This document shows, in pieces, positions 45,400 to 59,123 of a DNA stretch of 64,000 nucleotides. The stretch comes from Oreohelix idahoensis (Eukaryota; Mollusca; Gastropoda; Stylommatophora; Oreohelicidae). The position numbers were made by a program, and so were the translations under genes. The stretch's first letter is position 1. Each line of letters begins with the position of its first letter. Location of the stretch: the NCBI GenBank assembly GCA_024509875.1, contig JAMPIV010019878.1:146501-210500 (forward strand), read 5' to 3'. A model generated the notes under the pieces. That model saw nothing but the letters and a program-made list of their open reading frames with translations, was not told where the DNA came from and did not search any database.

Positions 45400-45772
45400 C
45401 TAGTGTGTTCTCTTTGTTACCTATGTATATATACCTGTTGAAATATACGTCTAAATATATGTATTACTAAATATCGTCTACCTGTTGTAAATATATATCT
45501 CTAACTGTTGTAATATATGCCTTATTGTATAACTAAATATCCTCTATATGTAAAATAAACAACACCTAACAATCTACACACAACAACATACAACAACACA
45601 CCCGCCAGCTGATCGTCAGAGGAAGTCACCCTGGCTAAAATATATCGCTATATAAAAATTCACGCTCCTCCTGCAGACGCTCATTCTGCAGAATCGATCC
45701 GGAGTATTTTCTTATATAAAAGTCACGCTCCTCCTGCAGAAATACTAACCATTTTGCGCCTTTTATACTACT
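45400..45772 (-). repeat. P1 right terminal inverted repeat
   Basis: The inverse of the left repeat. The outermost 17 bases, ending TACTACT, differ from the left end in an internal block of five. Core CGATCCGGAGTATTTTCTTA is shared with P2. Confidence 0.9.
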
Positions 45773-46399
45773 CACCTCCAAATCGGTTGTGCTGACGAAC
45801 ACAGCAATCTGCAAAGCGCTCTCCACACCGTCGCCAAATCCGCATACGTCTATCAGCAAAGGATATGTTGAATCTGTTCTCGTCTGTGAATAGGACAGCA
45901 TTCCACTGCAGTCTAGTCCATCTGACATGTTGCTCTGCCTATTCCAGGCGCTGCTGACTATGTCTGTGAGTCAAGTTTGGCCCAACATAAGGTCGTCAGG
46001 CAGTAAGGCCTGTATCTCTGAGTCGTCGTATGACTGTCATTCGAGAGACTTGCCCACGTCTACCCACTATTGCTCTTGCTGTTTGACTTGCCGGGAGAGA
46101 ACGATTCCTTAGGTGACTCAGCACAATATGACGATCATGCGCAGGGGTAGTAACTCGTGGTTGGCCACTCCGAAGTCTATCCCGGGCACTGCCAGTGGTT
46201 CCGTAACGTTCATTGAGAGGTACAATAGTGCTGTGGTGGCAATTCATCCTTCTGGCAATGGCCCGCGAGCTCATTCCGGCCTCCAACACACCAACGTTGG
46301 CGGTCGTTTTCAGATAGTCGTGGCATTTCAAGCACATGTACTGGGTGTTCAGCTTCTCGGCATCAATACATATAATAGTGGTGCGTTTTTAATGTGCTT
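45773..46399 (-). mobile_element. Tc1-type transposon, right part (transposase N-terminus)
   Basis: This starts with the duplicated CACCTC (45773-45778). The minus strand from 46337 encodes the N-terminal helix-turn-helix domains of the Tc1 transposase: GMSSRAIARRMNCHHSTIV, LRSGQPRVTTPAHDRHI and LRNRSLPASQTARAI, then GQVSRMTVIRRLRDTGL. The catalytic part with the first Asp (45930-45779) is decayed and in another frame. It ends with the inverted terminal sequence at 46380-46399. The C-terminal half is at 29672-30126, on the far side of P1. Confidence 0.9.
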
Positions 46400-46794
46400 C
46401 AGTATATATACGTGTGTGTGTATGTGTGCAATTTTAAGCGGGATGGGGGGAAGGAGTAGTAAGGAAAATGAACCTTACAAAGGTTGCATTCTGAATCTCA
46501 TGCTACATTAGTGCACTGTGCTACGGTGAAAACAACCTCAGTCCCTATTCATACAATCGTAGACTTTTCGAATACTTTGTTAGTTCTGATTACATGCCCG
46601 CCTAATAAGATTATCTTTTCTTATGATATCAATTGTAGGTTCTAATGACGATGTTTGTACTTTTCAACATATTTTATGTCATGTTTATAAATAGTTAATG
46701 TTAATATGAGTGTGCTATTGTATTTTACTTTACAATGTTGAATTCCTTGACATTGATATATAAAATACATATGGGAATAAATTAATTCAGCACG
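46400..46794. other. Unassigned 0.4 kb
   Basis: A short GT-rich stretch near 46410-46428 and AT-rich sequence; no gene recognised. Confidence 0.4.
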
Positions 46795-46935
46795 AAAGGT
46801 GAGAGAAAGGAAGGGCAGAATGTCAGACGGGCCTGCGTGTCCAATTTTCAAACCTTTGAAAATAAAGTTCGTTCGTTCGTTCGTCTGACCAATCTTGAGC
46901 TCTCGAGACTGGGGAAAGCTAGAAGTCACCTTCTA
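46795..46935 (+). repeat. Short interspersed GTTCG repeat, third copy
   Basis: This contains CAGACGGGCCTGCGTGTCCA, then CAAACCTTTGAAAATAAAGT and GTTCGTTCGTTCGTCTGACC, then CTTGAGCTCTCGAG. It is the best preserved of the three copies in the window and abuts the 5' side of the endonuclease/RT element. Confidence 0.65.
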
Positions 46936-46979
46936 GAATACGTGAGCGTCTCCCTTTCTTACATATCCTGTGAAGATAA

Positions 46980-49650
46980 GACTTGGAACAACGATCAAAT
47001 GTATAGCTGTAAAATTAGCAGGTGGACAAGGGCCGACACACCCGTGTGTTACCGGGGCCCGAAAGGGGAGCAAAGAATAGTAACACTGTTCCCTGCCATG
47101 CATGTCGTAGAAAGCGACTAAGGAGGGTTGGGTATGGGGCTGGTTACCCCATCCTGTAAAAAATTTAAACCACAAAAAACTTCAACAAATATGGACAAGT
47201 CAAATAAGGAAAATAAAACACTGCCATCCAAGACAGGGGAAGATCCTCTCGCAGGGAGGCGTATGATGCAACACAGAGAAAGCCGAAAGGAGACTGTTGC
47301 TGACAAACCTTCTTTCTTCTTCGAGAACTTCCAGAGTTGGCACCTGGAATGTTCGGACATTAAACAAACAAGGGAAAGTGGCACAAGTAGCAGCAGAAAT
47401 GAGGGAATATAAAATCGAGGTTCTGGGAATGTGTGAAACAAAGTGGAACGGAAGAAACTCATCACAGGTGAATTGGTGCTGTCCTCAGGACATGAAGACG
47501 AAAGTGCACACCACAGTGAAGGGTAGCTCTTATATTGTTGAAAAAAGCACAGAAAGCACTCATGGAATGGGAAGCTGTTGGAGCCAGAATAATGGCAGCT
47601 ACTTTTGAAACAGCTAAAAAGAAAATACATGTAAATGTCATCCAATGTTATGCACCAACTAATGACAAAGAAGAGTCTGTGAAAGAAACATTTTATACTA
47701 GACTACAGGAAATTATGGATAAAGTAAAAAGAAGAGACATCACAATTTTGATGGGTGACATGCATGCAAAGATAGGTACAGTCAACACCGGATTTGAAGA
47801 AGTCATGGGAAAACATGGGTTAGGAATAATGAATGAAAATAGGGAACTATTCTCAAACTTCCGTGCTTCAAATCAACTGGCTATAGAGGAAGGATGTTTC
47901 CACATAAGAGAATACACAAGGCAACATGGATATCCCCAGACCATAGAACAGAAAATCAGATTGATCATATATGCATAAACAAGAAGTTTAGATCATAATT
48001 ACAGGATGTAAAGGTATATAGAGGAGCAGATGTGGCATCAGATCACCACCTTCTGATAGCCAAAGTAAAAATGAAACTCAAGAGATATGCAACAATGCAA
48101 AATTATGGACAACAATTTAATGTAGGACATCTAAGAAATCAAGAAACAAGAGACACATTTGCGGTCAAAGTATCCAACAAATTCCAAGTGCTCCAACAGC
48201 TGGAAGATGTAGAGAATACAGAAGACTATTGGCAGCAGGTCAAAACTGCATGGAATGAGACATGTGAAGAAATACTGGGGAAAAGGGAACGACAACAAAA
48301 AGCACGGATAACAACAGAAACCATCAATAAGATAAAAGACAGAAAAAAACAAGAAAGCAGATTTAAACACAAGCAAAACCAGAAGTTCCAAAGCCAAGGC
48401 TGAAGAAGTGTACACAGAAGCAAACAAAGAAGTAAAAAGAAGTATCAAAAGAGACAAGAGGAAGTATATTGAGGAGTTGGCAAGAGAAGCAGAAGATGCT
48501 GCAGCCAAAGGAAATATGAGAGAACTGTATAGCAGCACAAAGAAGCTAACAGGGAAATACAAGCAAACAAGTTGCCTCATAAAAGACAAGAATGGAAAAC
48601 TGCTCAGCAATATACAAGAGCAACTGAAGAGGTGGACAGAATATTTTGAGGACCTTCTCAATAGACCAGCTCTACAAAATCCTCCGGACATCCAGCCAGC
48701 AGAAGAAGAGCTACAAATTAACGGTGAAAGACCAACGAAGTATGAAATAAAGAAAGCCATAAAGCTTCTAAGAGATGGAAAAGCGTCTGGACCTGATGGC
48801 ATTCCAGCAGAGGCCATCAAAGCAGCTATCGACACTGCTACAGAGATGTTATATAAATTACTTGGTAAAGTTACGGAAAAGGAAAACTTTGGACATAACC
48901 GTAATCAGATGCAGGACAAATTGAAAACACTCGATGAGAGGTAACAGCAATTGGGTCTGAAAATACACAGGGAAAAGACAAAAATAATGAGAATAAATGC
49001 AGGTAATCATAACAGGGTTGAACTTGAAGAAGCACCAATACAAGATGTAGAATGGTATACATATCGTGGCAGCATATAGACAAAGTTCGAGGGACAGACA
49101 GCGATATTAAAGTACGAATACAAAAGGCAAGAGGAGCTTTCATTGTATTGGGAAACATATGGAGATCAAGAGAAATCGGATCCAACACGAAAATAAGAAT
49201 CTTCAACTTAAATGTGAAGTTAGTCCTATTGCATGGCTCTGAGACACGGAGAACAACAAAGGCAACAACCAAAAAGCTACAGACTTTCAGAAATGTGTGC
49301 TTGCGTAGAATAGAGGGATTGAAATGGTATGACAAGGTTACCAACGTGGAACTGAGGACAAGAACTAGACAAGTGCCAGTGGAACAAGACATGAGAAGAA
49401 GACGATGGCGATGGATAGGACACACAGTGAGGAAACCTGTTGATAGCATTACAAGACAGTCTTTGTTCTGGAACCCCCAGGGCAAGAGAGACAGAGGTAG
49501 ACCAAGAAGCACATAGAGAAGAGAGCTGGAAACAGAGGTGAAAATGATGAGGAGAACGTTTAAAGAACTTGAGATGATGGCACGTGACAGGAGGACTTGG
49601 CATGTGTTTGTTGAAGGCCTATGCTCCGTTGGGAGTGGAGGATTATAAAG
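46980..49650 (+). pseudogene. Endonuclease/RT non-LTR element lacking the RT core
   Basis: The 5' region (46980-47290) precedes an apurinic-type endonuclease: WNVRTLNKQGKVAQVAAEMR and EVLGMCETKWNG (47340-47455), NVIQCYAPTNDKEE (47640), TILMGDMHAKIG (47745) and VASDHHLLIAKVK (48030). A linker follows and then the RT entry (KAIKLLRDGKASGPDGIPAE, 48750-48810). At about 48885 the frame jumps to post-catalytic sequence (LGLKIHREKTKIMRINAG, then HGSETRRTTK, RRWRWIGHTVRK, KRDRGRPRST), so the RT catalytic motifs are missing. It ends VEGLCSVGSGGL near 49650. Several shifts are present. Host annotations often call such endonucleases craniofacial development protein 2-like. Related tails occur at 2622-2728, 52590-52920 and 61408-61600. 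Confidence 0.88.
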
Positions 49651-49754
49651 AAGAGCAGACAGGTAATGGAAGGTTTAAAGGTTTATTATCTGTCTCCTTT
49701 CGCTTAAAATTACAAATTAACGTACATTATACAAAATTAACAAAAATATTTTAT

Positions 49755-51261
<1,507 letters not shown>

Positions 51262-52589
51262 TATATATATATATATTTATGGTAGATCTTTAATGGGCAC
51301 AGTGTTACTAAAGTAGATCGCAAAAGCTCCAGGGTTGGTGTCACCTGCACTAAGTTAATTATCATAGTCACAGTTTTTATTTTACCCTTTTGTTTTTCGG
51401 GGGCCTATAGCAACCAAGGGTACAAGAGAGGATGTGTGCATTTTCCAGGTGCCTCATTTCTTGTCCCGGAACCATCTTTTTTTACCAGACGCATTCTGTA
51501 TTGTGAAAACTTGATAGCTGCTTAGCAGTGTGTGGGTCGTTACAGGGTTTAAGAAGTTGCCGAAGGTAACTATCTAACCAGTCTTCCGCACGTCAGCGTT
51601 CTGTATGATGATGTTAAAATCCCTCACCATCAGAACCTGCGACAGTGTTTGTACTGGTTTTTAAATTGTACACAACATCCTTTTTTCAGATATGAGGCCG
51701 AAACATATTTCGTCTCTTATGTCATTTTCCAGAACACGGTCCTTAATTTTTTAGACCAACATCTTTGTCGCCTTTATCTGTTTTGGGCCATTTGTCGATC
51801 GAATGATGGTCTTCGCTTTCCTTTATTCATCTTCAGGACTATTCCTTTGTCACGAATTTCTACCACGTTTTATCTGTGACCTCCTTTGCCAAGCTGTCAC
51901 ATGTATCGATGGCTCGCTTTTTACTTTTTACTTCACTTCAACCAGTACATACTTTCTCATATCTCCGTGTCGTGTTTTCTGCCATTACTTGTTAGCACTT
52001 TACTTGTCAACCCAAACCTTCTCGACTATGTCATTCCACCAGGGTGGTTGGACGAAATGTGTTCTAGCTGTCCGTTGTCTAGGATGTTGACGCAGTTTAT
52101 GTAAAGACAAGTAAGATCTTGAAGGCCTGTAGAATATTTAAAGATCAATTTAGGATTCTTGTGTCTGGTGTTCATCTTCTTTGCAGTGAGGACGACACAG
52201 GGTAGAGGATCACTGTCCAACGCTCTAAGTTGGCAGCTACACTAGAGATGAAAGGAGATGTCATTTTACTGAAGATTTTAAGAAACCAGTGGATTGCTGT
52301 TGGAAATATTGATGATTGCAAAGAGATGATAATGCAAAGGCGAAACATTACTTACACATTAGAAAGCGATATGTTTGAGAAAGGAAGTTAAACATTATTT
52401 GTGATAACTGGTTATACATGGTGAAAAAAAGAGACTGACAACGACGGAAAAAAGAAGACCATGAATAGTTCAGTGGTAAAGTACAATTCAGGATAATAGA
52501 CCGCTTAGCTATAATACACATTTCAGTGATAATGACAGCTTAGACATTTCAACGATAAATCTTGCGATAATGTTCAGGGATTACGATTA
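51262..52589. other. Unassigned 1.3 kb
   Basis: The minus strand has short patches that look like decayed coding sequence (near 51610-51380, including an MVRDFN-like stretch) but no reliable domain. No terminal repeats were seen. Confidence 0.4.
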
Positions 52590-52920
52590 GCTTTAAATGC
52601 ATTGGGAAAAATATAGAGATCAAGAGAAATTGGATCCAACACGAAAATAAGAATCTTCAACTTAAATGTGAAGTCAGTCCTATTGTATGGCTCCGAAGCA
52701 TGGAGAACAACAAAGAGAACAACCAAAAAGCTACAGACTTTCATAAATGGGTGCTTGCGTAGAATAGAGGGATTAAAATGGTATGATAAGGTTACCAACG
52801 TGGAACTGATGACAAGAACTAGACAAGTGCCAGTGGAACAAGAGATGAGAAGAAGACGATGGCGATGGATAGGACACACACTGAGGAAACATCTTGATAA
52901 CATTACAAGGCATTCCTTGT
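52590..52920 (+). pseudogene. Endonuclease/RT element tail, upstream half (split by LTR element)
   Basis: Encodes SNTKIRIFNLNVKSVLLYGS, EAWRTTKRTTKKLQTF and RRWRWIGHTLRKHLDNITRH, nearly the same as 49170-49460. The frame is cut at 52920 by the LTR element and continues at 61413. The last five bases (52916-52920, CTTGT) are the target duplication. Confidence 0.9.
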
Positions 52921-53243
52921 TGTCGTAGATTTTTGATAGGGAAATTAAGACTTGGGTTGGTCCCTTCTGAATAGGTTAGAATGAGTGATAGCCACAGTGA
53001 GATGGGATAATAGAAATAGAGTTTCACGAGTGAGATGGTAGAAATTTATAGAGGCTGTCCCGGAAATCGAGAATCTCTCTCTCTCTCTTTCTCTCCGCCT
53101 ATCTTCTACAACAGATCCAGAGGAGTCAGACAGTCTATAAAAGAATTATATATATATTTATAAATATATTTCTATCCACTCACGTGCCCGCACATCAAGT
53201 GACGACAGTTAGACACACAGACGTGGGAAAAAATATAACAATG

Positions 53244-53327
<84 letters not shown>

Positions 53328-55093
53328 GGGAACGAACTGACCACCACACTGAAATAAATGCAGGTATAGTTTAATTATCATAGTAAACTTACATCACAAC
53401 ATATAAAATACATCAAAAGCATATACATAGTCATAAAAATCAAGGAATGCTACAATAATGATAGACCCGTTTGTATGGTCCTCCCCTGGATATATAGCTC
53501 ACAGTCCCGTTAGAAGAAAAGTGATAACCCCAAAGAGTTACAGATGCATATGATTGGGTCTATGGTATCCCCCTTTTAAGCTATGGACAGACTTGATACT
53601 CTGCTTTATTCTAAGGGTAAATATTGTTAGCAATAACTTGCATAAAGGAAGTTACAACGTGGGTGACTCAAACAAAGAACATCCTTCAGTCTACTTTCAC
53701 TCGGTTCTTTCATCAGGGCCCTGATATACTTACAGTCGTGCTGTTGTTCGCCGTCTGGCGCAAAATTTGGGACACTCACACACTTTTTATCTGTTACTGT
53801 CGTTTAATGAAGCGGATCCCAGCTCTGCAGATTTGTTTGTTGGTTTCATCAGAATGGATCCAGTGAGCGTCTGCTTCATGAGATAGTTATTTCAGACTAA
53901 AGTTAGTGTCACTTGACTCACGAGGTAAGGATTATGGCTTAAGCGAGCACACAATGTCAGAACACGAGGTTTCCCTTAATTAGGAAGATGACCGGTGGAC
54001 AACTTCTCTCAACAGTTAATCTTGGTTCACCACACACTTGTCAACAATGTCGGAAAGTTAATGTTTTAGATTTCTGTAATTTTTCTCGCCACAAGGCAGC
54101 ATGTACATTAGAGTTAGTGTAGAAATATGCACAGGCTCAAAGGCCCAGTATAAGCATTTATTCTTTAAAAAAAACGTGAGTGGGATTGGTATTCTGTCTA
54201 TCTCTAAAGGCACACACCCTGTCAGACAGGTGTTACTTGAAAACCCACGTGGTTAAAGATATAAAATGTTTATGTTTCTCACAGGTATGTCTCTGTACAA
54301 AACGCCGGCACAGTTTGGGTTACCCCAGTATTCACTGAATAAAGAAAAAACACATATGAAATATGTTACATATTATGTACTCAATATAACTTACGTTTTA
54401 AAAATGCAAGCGTACAGCTTGACCTATCATTTAAATTTTCCCGTGCAATAAGTTATACATTTAAAAATCATCAATCCTCATGAATTAGGAATACATACGT
54501 ATTCCGACAACACTCATGAGGCATCTAGCATTATAAGTTAGTTTAGAAAAATTGTTCCCGTCTGATTATTTAGCAGTTAAATTAAATTCGTTATAGCTAC
54601 ATTGTTGTTTAAGCTAGAAATTATAATTTATTCTGCTTTCTACTGAAACGCGTCACTAGAAAATAATACAGACTATATAATTAAGCACTCTGCACCAAAT
54701 CTAACTAGTGAAATATGAAATAAGCGATTATCACTTTAAACACTTCACAAAATATTAGATAATTATTATAATATATACCTCAACACACAGAACTACAGGT
54801 AATCGCACACTTTAGAATTATACGCTGATACATTTATTTGAAGTCTAGAGCTCGGTAAATTTCCGAACAAACTAGGGCTTCTGGCCAGACGAATATATTC
54901 ACAGTTTCGCCCACTGACACATAATGCAATAGAATGCATTTAAACGCTCTCCCTCTCTGACACGTTATGTCATAAATGCGTTTACCAGTATGAGAAAGAA
55001 AACGGTAAAGTTAAGAATGGGGAAGACAAACGAATGGATGCGAACAGAAAAAGAGGATATAGGTAATATATGATCAATAAACTCTCTGTGACA
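52921..55093 (-). repeat. LTR, 2.17 kb (3' side)
   Basis: A direct repeat of 58701-61407 apart from indels. It lacks about 450 bases present in the other LTR at 60677-61130 and about 60 bases near 61270-61370. Includes a TA tract at 53244-53325. Confidence 0.92.
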
Positions 55094-55219
55094 GAACGTC
55101 CCCCTTTAAGATATGGAAGCACTCCATGTCTACGTTATGGAATTAAATTTCCTATATCCGTAGCTTCAGGGTGTCTGTCTTCTTCCCTCTCATCTCCCCC
55201 CTCCATCTCTGTCCAATTC

Positions 55220-56725
55220 CTACTCAAGTCTACTCCCCAAAGTTTCTTTTCTCTGGAATGTCTCCCACACGCGCTTGAAAGAGCGTCGCCGCTTTTGACA
55301 TTTTTGAAAGATTTCATGTGTGTGCAGTGGAATTTCCATGCCACTATCGTCATCTTCGTCAGTTTTGGCGATCGTCAGGAGATGGTCGGAGGTTGGCACT
55401 GGTTTTTCCAAGAATTTCTTTAACAGATTTAAATGGAAAACCTTCTCCTTTCCTTCAATAGAGATCTGGTAGTTACCCTTAGAAACCTTTTTCAGGACGG
55501 TAAACGGCCCTTGCCATCCGATCCTCAGTTGGTTGTTTCCGGTAGGGAGTAACACCAAAACTTTCTCTCCTGCTTCCAATTTTCTTTCTTTCGCGACTTT
55601 CCTGTATCGGTTAGCGTGCTTTGTGCGTGCTCGCTTAAAGTTAGTCGTTGCTAGGTCCCATCCTAGTTTCAACCTATCCTTTAAATCCGACACATATTTA
55701 CTTGCTGAGACAACTGTCTTATCAGCCTTCTGGTCTGTCAGCGACCAAAGTAAGGCTTCAAGCGGCCCCTTGATAGGTCTGCCGAATAAAAGCGTAGCTG
55801 GCGGAAATCCTGTGGAAGTATGAGGAGATTCTCTGTAGCCAAATAAAGCTGCCGGAATGCAACAATCCCAATCTTCAGGTTTAACTTGTGCCAGTTTACT
55901 TAACATCATGTTGAGGTTTCCGTTAACACGTTCTACTAACCCACTTCTGGCCAGAGTGTAAGGATTAGTGTAGATGTGCTGGTCCCTCAAGATCTTAACG
56001 ATCTCATCCATCAACAGGTTTCGGTATGGAGATCCGTTATCCGTCAACACTTGTTGAGGGAATCCCAACCGAGTGAAAATCTGCACGAGGGCTTCTGCGA
56101 CATGCTTGGTATCTGCGCATGTTAGCGGGATAGCTTCTGCCCATAAAGTGCATGTGTCGACTAAGGTCAGGATAAACCTGTTCCTTCTTTTAGTCCTTTC
56201 TAAGGGTCATAAAATGTCGATCACAACCCGTTCGAATGGTGTACCCACTATTGGCATTTCACCCAAAGAGACTGGGGGTGCCCGTTGCTTGGGTGGCACA
56301 CGTTGGCACTGGGCACAGGATTTGACATACTTGATAATCTCAGTATTTACTCCTGGCCTCCAATAATGAGTGTTTATCCGTTGGTTTGTGGCGTTCTGTC
56401 CCATATGTCCGCTGAAGGGAAGAGAGTGCCCCATTTCTAGGATTTGGCTTCTGTATTGTTTCGGTACTAGGAGCTGGTTGTAACCTTGGTCAGGCTTGCC
56501 CGTTCTGCGATAAAGTACGCCATCCTTAGAAAAAATGTCCCCGTGTTGTCTGGGTTCCTTAGCCATGGGCAGTTTCCTAAAGCAGGGTGTCAAAGCAGGG
56601 TCCTTTCGTTGCGCTTCTTTAAGTTCTGTGGGTAACAAATTAGGCGCAGGCTCCCGTTCCTTCTTGGTTTGCCCTCTTGTAGTTACTTCTGCCACAATCG
56701 GCTCTTTCGGTTTCCCAATAAACAC
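55220..56725 (-). pseudogene. Integrase of the RT-less LTR element, one stop
   Basis: It continues the Gag-PR frame after the stop at 56726-56728. The HHCC zinc finger reads GHSLPFSGHMGQNATNQRI and CAQCQRVPPKQ; the catalytic core has ERVVIDIL (first Asp), QVLTDNGSPYRN (second Asp) and SGLVERVNGNLN (Glu), followed by a GPY/F module (GWQGPFTVLKKVSKGNYQI, HLNLLKKF). A single in-frame TGA at 56207-56209, just after the first Asp, separates two long frames (56725-56207 and 56206-55220). Apart from that stop the domain is well preserved at about 500 codons. Confidence 0.92.
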
Positions 56726-58240
56726 TTATCTACCACCAAGTATGACAGGGTAGATGGGGTCATCCATAACAGCCGCTTTGATCACGCCTCTGACAAAATC
56801 AGAGTGGATCTCCACCAATGCGATGGGAAGCGTTGTTGGTGCATCACTCCTAAGAACTCCACACAGTTTAACGGTCTCTTCTGTCTCTTGACCGGGTTTG
56901 ACCAGGTGCCTGGCAACAATGCAATCAAAAGAAAGTCCCGTGTCAAACAAACAAAACGTTGAGGTCCCGTTTAAAACAACCGTACCTCGCGTAGAGGGCC
57001 TCTCTCCCTCCGGTTGAGAATCACTGACAATAATTCTTTCCTGCGAGTCTGTTGTTTGTAAGCATCCGATGCGGTTCGGCTCGCTGTGCTTGCTCTGATC
57101 CTTAGTCCCATGCGCAGAGGTTTTCCCTTTGTCACCTTGACCTTTCTGGCCACGCTGCCATGAAGGACGGTCGGGTTGATCAGACTGTTTACTGTGGTTG
57201 CTGGGGTACTTGGTTTTGTAGAACTTAGATTTTTCAGGAGGGCGGTTTTGTGGTCCAGTTTCTCTATGGTTATTCTGATTAGAAGCATGAGAAGCATCAG
57301 AAGATTGGTCTAGATTATTTTTTCGAAAATGCTCTTCTGTCGGTTTACGTTTTGAGGCCGGTAATTCAGCCAGCGCATTTTGATAACGCTCAGACTTTTC
57401 CAAGATGTCTTCAAACTTTTCTGCACCCTGCTCAGCTAAAAATCTCTGGGTATCAGCAGACAAAGTGTTCTTGATTTGTTCTGTTAAAACAAATTCCTCC
57501 AGACCTTCATAGGTAGAGGGGAGCTGTGAAAGCTCAAGGCACTTTGTCAAGTATCCCTTCAAACGAGACGAGAACTGCTGAAATGTTGCAGAGCTCTCCT
57601 TCCTGCTGTTGCGAAACAGTTGCAAAAATTTGCGAGCATTCATTTCAAAACGCTCAAGCAACGCTTTCTTCAACATGTCGTAATTGTCTTGTTGGCTGCT
57701 TTCCAGTTTGGCGTAAACATCATACGCACTACTTTTCAAAGACTGAGAAAGCTTCATATTCCAACGCGACCTCTCTAACCCGTACAGAGTTGCAATTTTC
57801 TCAAATTTTTCTAGATACGTGTCAATCTTCTCATTTGGACAAGGGAAAGATTCTAGCGCAAAAGACATAGCAGTGAGGTGAGTAGATTGAGTGCTAGAAG
57901 GATCAGTTAAGGAAGAATGAGGAGAAGACTCTCCATTGCTGGAGGTAGAGGCAGCGCCACGACTTTGGAATTCTAGAGTTTTAAGAGCCAACTCATGCTG
58001 TCTCTCTTTTCTCTCCTTCTCATGCTGTCTCTCCTCCTTCTCTCTTTCCTCATGCTGCATCCTGCGAATTTCCATTCCTGCCTCAATTTTCTTCTGTTCT
58101 AAAAGACGGTCTTCCGCTTCTTTCCTCTCCGCTGCTTCTTCTTTCCTCCTAAATATTTCTTTTTCCTCTTAAGCTTCAGCTGCTTTCCTCTCCGCGTCAT
58201 ATCTCTCAAGTTCGTCTCTGACAAAAAGCTTTAAAGAAAA
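56726..58240 (-). pseudogene. Gag and protease of the RT-less LTR element
   Basis: The frame from 58075 (450 codons) starts with a Glu/Arg/His-rich coiled coil (MEIRRMQHEEREKEERQHEK). The same frame extends upstream to about 58240 (LFVRDELERYDAERKAAEA) through a TAA at about 58170. A Gag capsid-like domain follows (CPNEKIDTYLEKFEKIATLY, KSSAYDVYAKLESS, FMKKALLERF-like, CLELSQLPSTYEGLEEFVL, FLAEQGAEKFEDIL), then a Lys/Gln-rich stretch and a protease-like domain with CLFDTGLSFDCIVARHL; the usual DTG-S/A is DTG-L here. It ends PVILGGR before TAA 56726-56728, just where RT would be expected in an ordinary Gypsy element. Confidence 0.85.
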
Positions 58241-58659
58241 TTCCCCAAAATTTTTAATCCACTATCAAGTTCACCCCTGAAGACAGTTAGGGTAAGGGAG
58301 GCAATTTACAGGACGTAATTGTCTGAACGCACTCCTTAGCTTTGCTCAAACACCTACTTCTTCAAAACCACTGTGAATGTTATACACTCACAAACTTTAC
58401 CAGCGTTTAGTATTACAAAATCAGTAATTAACATATATTCCGACAAAACCAACCTGTAACTCAAATGTATATATGCTCAAAAATGCTGTGGAAAAACCAA
58501 TTATTAATTGTGTGGTCAGCACGCCCATAAACAGATCGTTATGTCTAGGGGATGAATTATTTAAAAAATTTAACAAAACTCCACGAGACAATCACACTCT
58601 TACTCTATATCAGAATAAAGAAAATTAATCCTGCAAACGAGCTAATATTCGTATTTGCT

Positions 58660-58697
58660 CAGGACTAGAGTTCAATTCCCGGAAAAACGAGCCACCA
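58660..58697 (-). promoter_or_regulatory. Candidate primer-binding site
   Basis: On the minus strand, three bases inside the LTR end, the sequence starts TGGTGGCTCGTTTTTCC and continues GGGAATTGAACTC. It begins with TGG as tRNA-primed sites do, and the second part looks like the complement of a tRNA T-arm, so complementarity may extend well beyond the usual 18 bases. I cannot name the tRNA. Confidence 0.5.
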
Positions 58698-58700
58698 TTC

Positions 58701-58850
58701 CTTCGTAGATTTTTGATAGGGAAATTAAGACTTGGGTTGGTCCCTTCTGAATAGGTTAGAATGAGTGATAGCCACAGTGAGATGTGATAATAGAAATAGA
58801 GTTCCACGAGTGAGATGTAGAAATTTATAGAGGCTGTCCCGGAAATCGAG

Positions 58851-58907
<57 letters not shown>

Positions 58908-59055
58908 GCCTATCTTCTACAACAGATCCAGAGGAGTCAGACAGTCTATAAAAGAATTATATATATATTTATTAATATATTTCTATCCACTCACGTGCCC
59001 GCACATACAAGTGACGACAGTTAGACACACAGAGGTGGGAAAAACTATAACAATG

Positions 59056-59123
<68 letters not shown>

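Larger units (their letters stand above)
30133..45772. mobile_element. P1: complete 15.64 kb Polinton/Maverick (virus-like)
   Basis: Inverted ends AGTAGTA plus GGCGCAAAATGGTTAGTATT, a 6-bp duplication CACCTC and the full gene set identify a Polinton: protein-primed DNA polymerase, retroviral-type integrase, packaging ATPase, minor and major capsid proteins, and adenovirus-type protease. The polymerase is on the minus strand at the left; everything else is on the plus strand to the right, with stop/start overlaps of a few bases between genes (41142-41146, 42201-42204, 43426-43429). Most genes carry stops or frameshifts and a mariner is inserted at 41277, so it is a fossil. Capsid genes fit the view that Polintons include virus-forming members. 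Confidence 0.97.

Noticed and set aside
51640..52104. Membrane-protein-like frames rich in Phe and Leu
   Set aside because: Hydrophobicity arises from T-rich sequence on this strand, and the opposite strand looks more like decayed element sequence.
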